The notes below the pieces were generated by a model, which worked only from the letters and a program-made list of their open reading frames with translations, was not told where the DNA came from and made no database searches. A program made the position numbers and the translations under genes. Below are positions 61,389 through 64,000 of a stretch of DNA of 64,000 nucleotides, one piece after another (the first letter of the stretch is position 1; every line of letters begins with the position of its first letter). This DNA comes from Rhizobium sp. 16-449-1b (GTDB lineage Bacteria; Pseudomonadota; Alphaproteobacteria; Rhizobiales; Rhizobiaceae), in the NCBI RefSeq assembly GCF_017741935.1, contig NZ_JAGHMH010000015.1, positions 62,001 through 126,000 of the forward strand, in the 5' to 3' direction.

Positions 61389-61676
61389 GTGTCCGTTTTG
61401 GTTTCCGATGCGTTAGTTCTGTTCGACCTGAAACGACCCAGTGTTCTGGAAGGAATGTTTCTGCTGCCGTTTGAATTTGCTGTACAGCTTGGGCTTAAGG
61501 TCGAGACATTGACGTCCGGCGAACTCCGTCGGGCGAGCCTCGTTAGCCGGAAAGCGCAACTGTCGAGGATGTGTCCGAACGGTAATTCTCCAGCCCCAAG
61601 GCGGTCGGCGCAACACCCGCGAATCTCAGTGGAACACGACCGGATTGCTTTGGGCCGGTTCCACCACCAAACCTGA
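61389..61676 (+). pseudogene. PIN-domain-like protein, truncated
   Basis: MSVLVSDALVLFDLKRPSVLEGMFLLPFEFAVQLGLKVETL resembles a PIN-domain start (VSDxNVLIDL with the first Asp). The pattern fades after about 55 residues into RRASLVSRKAQ and unrelated sequence. XRE-ImmA genes are often followed by a PIN gene; this one seems decayed. GTG 61389 lies 3 bp after the preceding stop. Confidence 0.5.
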
Positions 61677-61712
61677 CTTCCCCATCTTGAGCGTTTCGAT
61701 TATGACTGCTAC

Positions 61713-61736
61713 AAACTTGTATTGAAGTGCAAGTTT
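61713..61736. promoter_or_regulatory. palindromic operator 1
   Basis: AAACTTGTATTGAAGTGCAAG-type palindrome with 9-base arms and one mismatch around a TTGAAG centre. Same core as 63190-63227. About 160 bp upstream of the 61896 gene. Confidence 0.65.
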
Positions 61737-61895
61737 TGTCGCTGTATTCTCAGCATGTTCGATGACATTTCTTTCTTGCTGCAAGGCGACGAGCGTCGGC
61801 TATGCACTGATCTCTGCGAGTTCTTCCAGTAAAATAGCAAGGCGGGTTTCCCACTGACAAGCCACCGATCGCTTCTGACGAAGGAATGGTACAGG

Positions 61896-62627
61896 GTGCC
61901 AGTCAGCATTGATTGCCCGCATTGCGGTGTGGAGACGCGGACCGCGGGAATCGTGGCCGGTCCATCCAGCCTGGTAAGCATCGCAGGGCTATCGGCTGAG
62001 AGTGATGTCAAGCAAGCCTGGACGCGGTTTGGTGCGTTCGCATTCGTCGAGTCGCTCGGCGGTCGCACCGACAATATCGAGCGCTTCCTTCTCGGTCGTT
62101 TCCACAACACGTTTTCTTTCAGGAACGATCAGTTGGTGCAGGTCTGCGAGCACTGCGAGGAAAGTCTCGCGCCAAAAGTTATTCGTTCGGGCGTCATGAA
62201 CGGCTTTGTGCGCCTCGGACAACGGCGGCTTCTGGTCAACGAACGTTTGCTACTGTTCTCATCTGCGGTGTCGCTCACGGAGTTTAGTGGTGGAACCTCG
62301 ATCGAGGAATGCGACCTTCGTCTTCCAGACTACGCGATGATGCTCATCTGCGACACCGAAACCCAGAGCGGCGAAACCGGCACGCTTGAACTTTGGCACA
62401 GTGTTGCGCGAAACGACTATGCGTTTGTGGTCAAAGGCCAAGAGGGCCACGAATTGCTTCGCGATGGCCTCAATGATGATCTCATGGAGGTGACAGCCAC
62501 CATTGGAACGCTCGGGTTGGTGTTAACCCAACTGCACCTGGCGCAGCCTTCGTCGCCCTATTGTGGTCTTGCCCGGGACCTCTTTCTCGAAGCCCTCGAA
62601 CATGCCGGATATCAGCAGCAGATTTAG
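61896..62627 (+). CDS. zinc-ribbon hypothetical protein
   Basis: A 243-residue protein with N-terminal CPHCG and later VCEHCEES, a probable four-Cys zinc site. Aromatic and acidic segments ([77 protein letters not shown]) follow. Not matched to a family. GTG start with GGTACAGG upstream. The next gene begins 11 bp after its stop, so both form an operon controlled by operator 1. Confidence 0.6.
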   Translation: MPVSIDCPHCGVETRTAGIVAGPSSLVSIAGLSAESDVKQAWTRFGAFAFVESLGGRTDNIERFLLGRFHNTFSFRNDQLVQVCEHCEESLAPKVIRSGVMNGFVRLGQRRLLVNERLLLFSSAVSLTEFSGGTSIEECDLRLPDYAMMLICDTETQSGETGTLELWHSVARNDYAFVVKGQEGHELLRDGLNDDLMEVTATIGTLGLVLTQLHLAQPSSPYCGLARDLFLEALEHAGYQQQI

Positions 62628-62637
62628 GAGCTACGCC

Positions 62638-63099
62638 GTGCGAATCATCAAAACGCTGTTTTGGCCGTTGGCCATAACAATTCCATTGGCCGCATGCGGG
62701 CAGCACGCCCAGTCTTCACGCCCGCTGCCGCCAGCACCGTATGCCTATCTTAGTTTGACCGCTTGCCGGCACTATCCCAGCAATATCGTCGAGTGCCAAC
62801 TTGACTACGGTACACAGTTCGGGCGCCATCGTCTCGGCCCGGTACAGCAGGTCTCACGTGACCTCGCGACGAACCTCGATGGTTCTCGCTATCAGATCAC
62901 TGCCTGCTGGCCGGTTTCGAGAGTTCAACGGGAACTACCCAATTTCACATGCCGAATCTCTCACGGGCAGTCAGGTGCCGATGCCGGTTCGGTGCTGGTC
63001 AAGGGTGGAACCGCTGTTCGTTTGGCGCGCATCCTGGGCGATCGAGACCAGATCGAGTATCGATGGAAGCCGGATCGTTGGTCGCGCTTACACGATTGA
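62638..63099 (+). CDS. small lipoprotein
   Basis: Starts at GTG 62638 with TTAGGAG before it: MRIIKTLFWPLAITIPLAACGQHAQSS has a signal peptide with lipobox LAAC. The mature 135-residue part (YAYLSLTACRHYPSNIVECQLDYGTQFGRHRLGP) has three more Cys and is beta-rich. Function unknown; in operon with the zinc-ribbon gene. Lies just before the lytic transglycosylase, so it may belong to the conjugation region. Confidence 0.7.
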   Translation: MRIIKTLFWPLAITIPLAACGQHAQSSRPLPPAPYAYLSLTACRHYPSNIVECQLDYGTQFGRHRLGPVQQVSRDLATNLDGSRYQITACWPVSRVQRELPNFTCRISHGQSGADAGSVLVKGGTAVRLARILGDRDQIEYRWKPDRWSRLHD

Positions 63100-63189
63100 T
63101 TTTGTGGAATATTTTTCAAGACGATATCGACCTTCGGGATAAAACTTGTACTCCAGTTATATTTTTCAGTTGATTTCCGGCGCGGATTG

Positions 63190-63227
63190 CAGTCCATAAC
63201 TTGTATTGAAGTACAAGTTATGGACTG
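63190..63227. promoter_or_regulatory. palindromic operator 2
   Basis: Perfect 16-bp arms (CAGTCCATAACTTGTA and complement) around TTGAAG. The core ACTTGTATTGAAGTACAAGT is shared with operator 1 and resembles GntR-type sites. It includes the ATG at 63220, so translation of the next gene probably starts further on. Confidence 0.8.
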
Positions 63228-63261
63228 GTTCGGAATGGATGACAGCCCGCTTTCTTCTGTG

Positions 63262-64000
63262 ATGAGACCGCGACCCAGAGTGTTACAAATAGCAGTCTGG
63301 CCTGCGGTAACGTCTGTGCTCCTGGCGACATGTCTTGCCGCAACGTCCGCCGAGAGCGACCCGTTCAAGATCGGCGAGAACCATGACCATGCCGATTGGT
63401 CCTTCCGGTTCGCGGGCGGAATCTCAAGTGAGCCCGGTGCGCTGTCAGCACTCGCCGTTGACGCTGACCCACAACCACCGCCAAGCATCGACCTCACCAG
63501 TTTCAATGAGCGTTTTTGGGGAGAGGCCAATACCAACGCAGTTCCCGCAAATCTGTCATTTGTTGCAGATCCAGCGACTGAACTTGACGACAGTACGCCA
63601 AAGCTACCGGGAGAAGCGGCCGGCAGCATGAGAGCACGGCGCGACCGCGCCGTGCTCTCTCCCATCAGTGTCTTCTCGTCTGACGCAAACGCCGTTCATC
63701 CGTCTGCCAATCCGGCCATCGAACCCCAAACGCCTTCCGATCGCACAAGGACGCAAGCCCGTCCCGACCTGCTTTCCGGCGTACCTGAAGATTACGCGGC
63801 CCTTGCGGTGGAAATTGCGGTTGAGGAGGAGGTCGATCCGAACTGGGTACTCTCGATCATGCGCGCGGAAAACGCGCAGTTCAATCCCGCATTTGTCAGT
63901 CCGGCCGGCGCCATCGGTCTGATGCAGGTCATGCCTGACATCGGCGAGGCCTTTGGCGTCCATGACCTCACCGATCCCGGACCGAACATTCGTGCAGGCA
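63262..64000 (+). CDS. lytic transglycosylase (VirB1-like), 3' end outside window
   Basis: From ATG 63262: MRPRPRVLQIAVWPAVTSVLLATCLAATSA is a signal peptide. A long Pro/Ser/Thr-rich linker follows, then an SLT domain at about 63790-64000: VEEEVDPNWVLSIMRAENAQFNPAFVSPAGAIGLMQVMPDIGEAFG, with the catalytic Glu in RAEN. Such enzymes open peptidoglycan for type IV secretion or conjugation pili (VirB1), or act alone. The frame is open to the window edge. An earlier start at 63220 is possible. Regulated from operator 2. Confidence 0.8.
   Translation, partial: MRPRPRVLQIAVWPAVTSVLLATCLAATSAESDPFKIGENHDHADWSFRFAGGISSEPGALSALAVDADPQPPPSIDLTSFNERFWGEANTNAVPANLSFVADPATELDDSTPKLPGEAAGSMRARRDRAVLSPISVFSSDANAVHPSANPAIEPQTPSDRTRTQARPDLLSGVPEDYAALAVEIAVEEEVDPNWVLSIMRAENAQFNPAFVSPAGAIGLMQVMPDIGEAFGVHDLTDPGPNIRAG

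Overview
The window reads as part of a large plasmid, or plasmid-like replicon, of a Rhizobiales bacterium of the Rhizobium/Agrobacterium/Ensifer type. The evidence is a complete repABC unit (2131-5702) with its antisense RNA, SyrB-like proteins typical of rhizobia, a long block of DUF1419/DUF3991-TOPRIM/DUF7007/ArdC/DUF736/WGR plasmid 'backbone' genes, and a lytic transglycosylase of the VirB1 kind entering at the right edge. No rRNA or tRNA gene was seen.

Layout. 1-1705: 3' part of a tyrosine recombinase and a DUF1275 membrane protein. 2131-5702: repA, repB, ctRNA, repC. 5703-11262: gene-poor, degenerate DNA with two SyrB-like genes and a few small hypotheticals. 11263-13440: a DUF3991-TOPRIM + DUF1419 module ending in a 354-bp miniature transposon. 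13441-33300: a catabolic island with LysR, an alpha/beta-hydrolase-SnoaL fusion, nitrilase, amidase, a LuxR regulator, a branched-chain/amide-type ABC importer (with a fused LivM-LivG protein), a GDSL esterase and a MetX-like acyltransferase. Among these lie many broken genes (DJ-1/PfpI, aldo/keto reductase, SDR, IS5, IS30, chemoreceptor and EamA remnants). 33300-36960: small rhizobial hypotheticals with three related 64-69 nt hairpin elements and a phage remnant.

36958-50880 is a second DUF3991-TOPRIM/DUF1419 module, interrupted by an identical copy of the 354-bp element, followed by a long + strand series of plasmid accessory genes: DUF7007, a ProQ/FinO-like RNA chaperone, an ArdC-like antirestriction protein, a translationally coupled DUF6884-like and PAPS-reductase-like pair, DUF736, HU, WGR, a membrane-anchored thermonuclease and a DUF3846-like protein. 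Many of these genes have long GC-rich, hairpin-laden leaders, some recognisably related to one another. 51046-52034 holds no convincing gene. It contains a field of strong inverted repeats followed by 58 in-phase units of a degenerate 8-bp repeat.

52216-61676 is a defence/regulation island: HxlR-NmrA pair, AbiEi/AbiEii-like toxin-antitoxin pair, and a complete type II CBASS operon (CD-NTase, Cap2 E2-E1, Cap3 JAMM protease, two-TM SAVED effector) with a divergent XRE-ImmA/IrrE regulator. The right end (61713-64000) carries two related palindromic operators, a zinc-ribbon protein, a lipoprotein and the start of the lytic transglycosylase, probably the edge of a type IV secretion/conjugation region.

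The best candidates for undescribed biology are the 8-bp octamer array with its hairpin field, the repeated minus-strand hairpin RNA-like elements at 34.8-35.8 kb, the miniature Tn402/Tn7-like element, and the coupled ArdC/DUF6884/PAPS-reductase-like operon.
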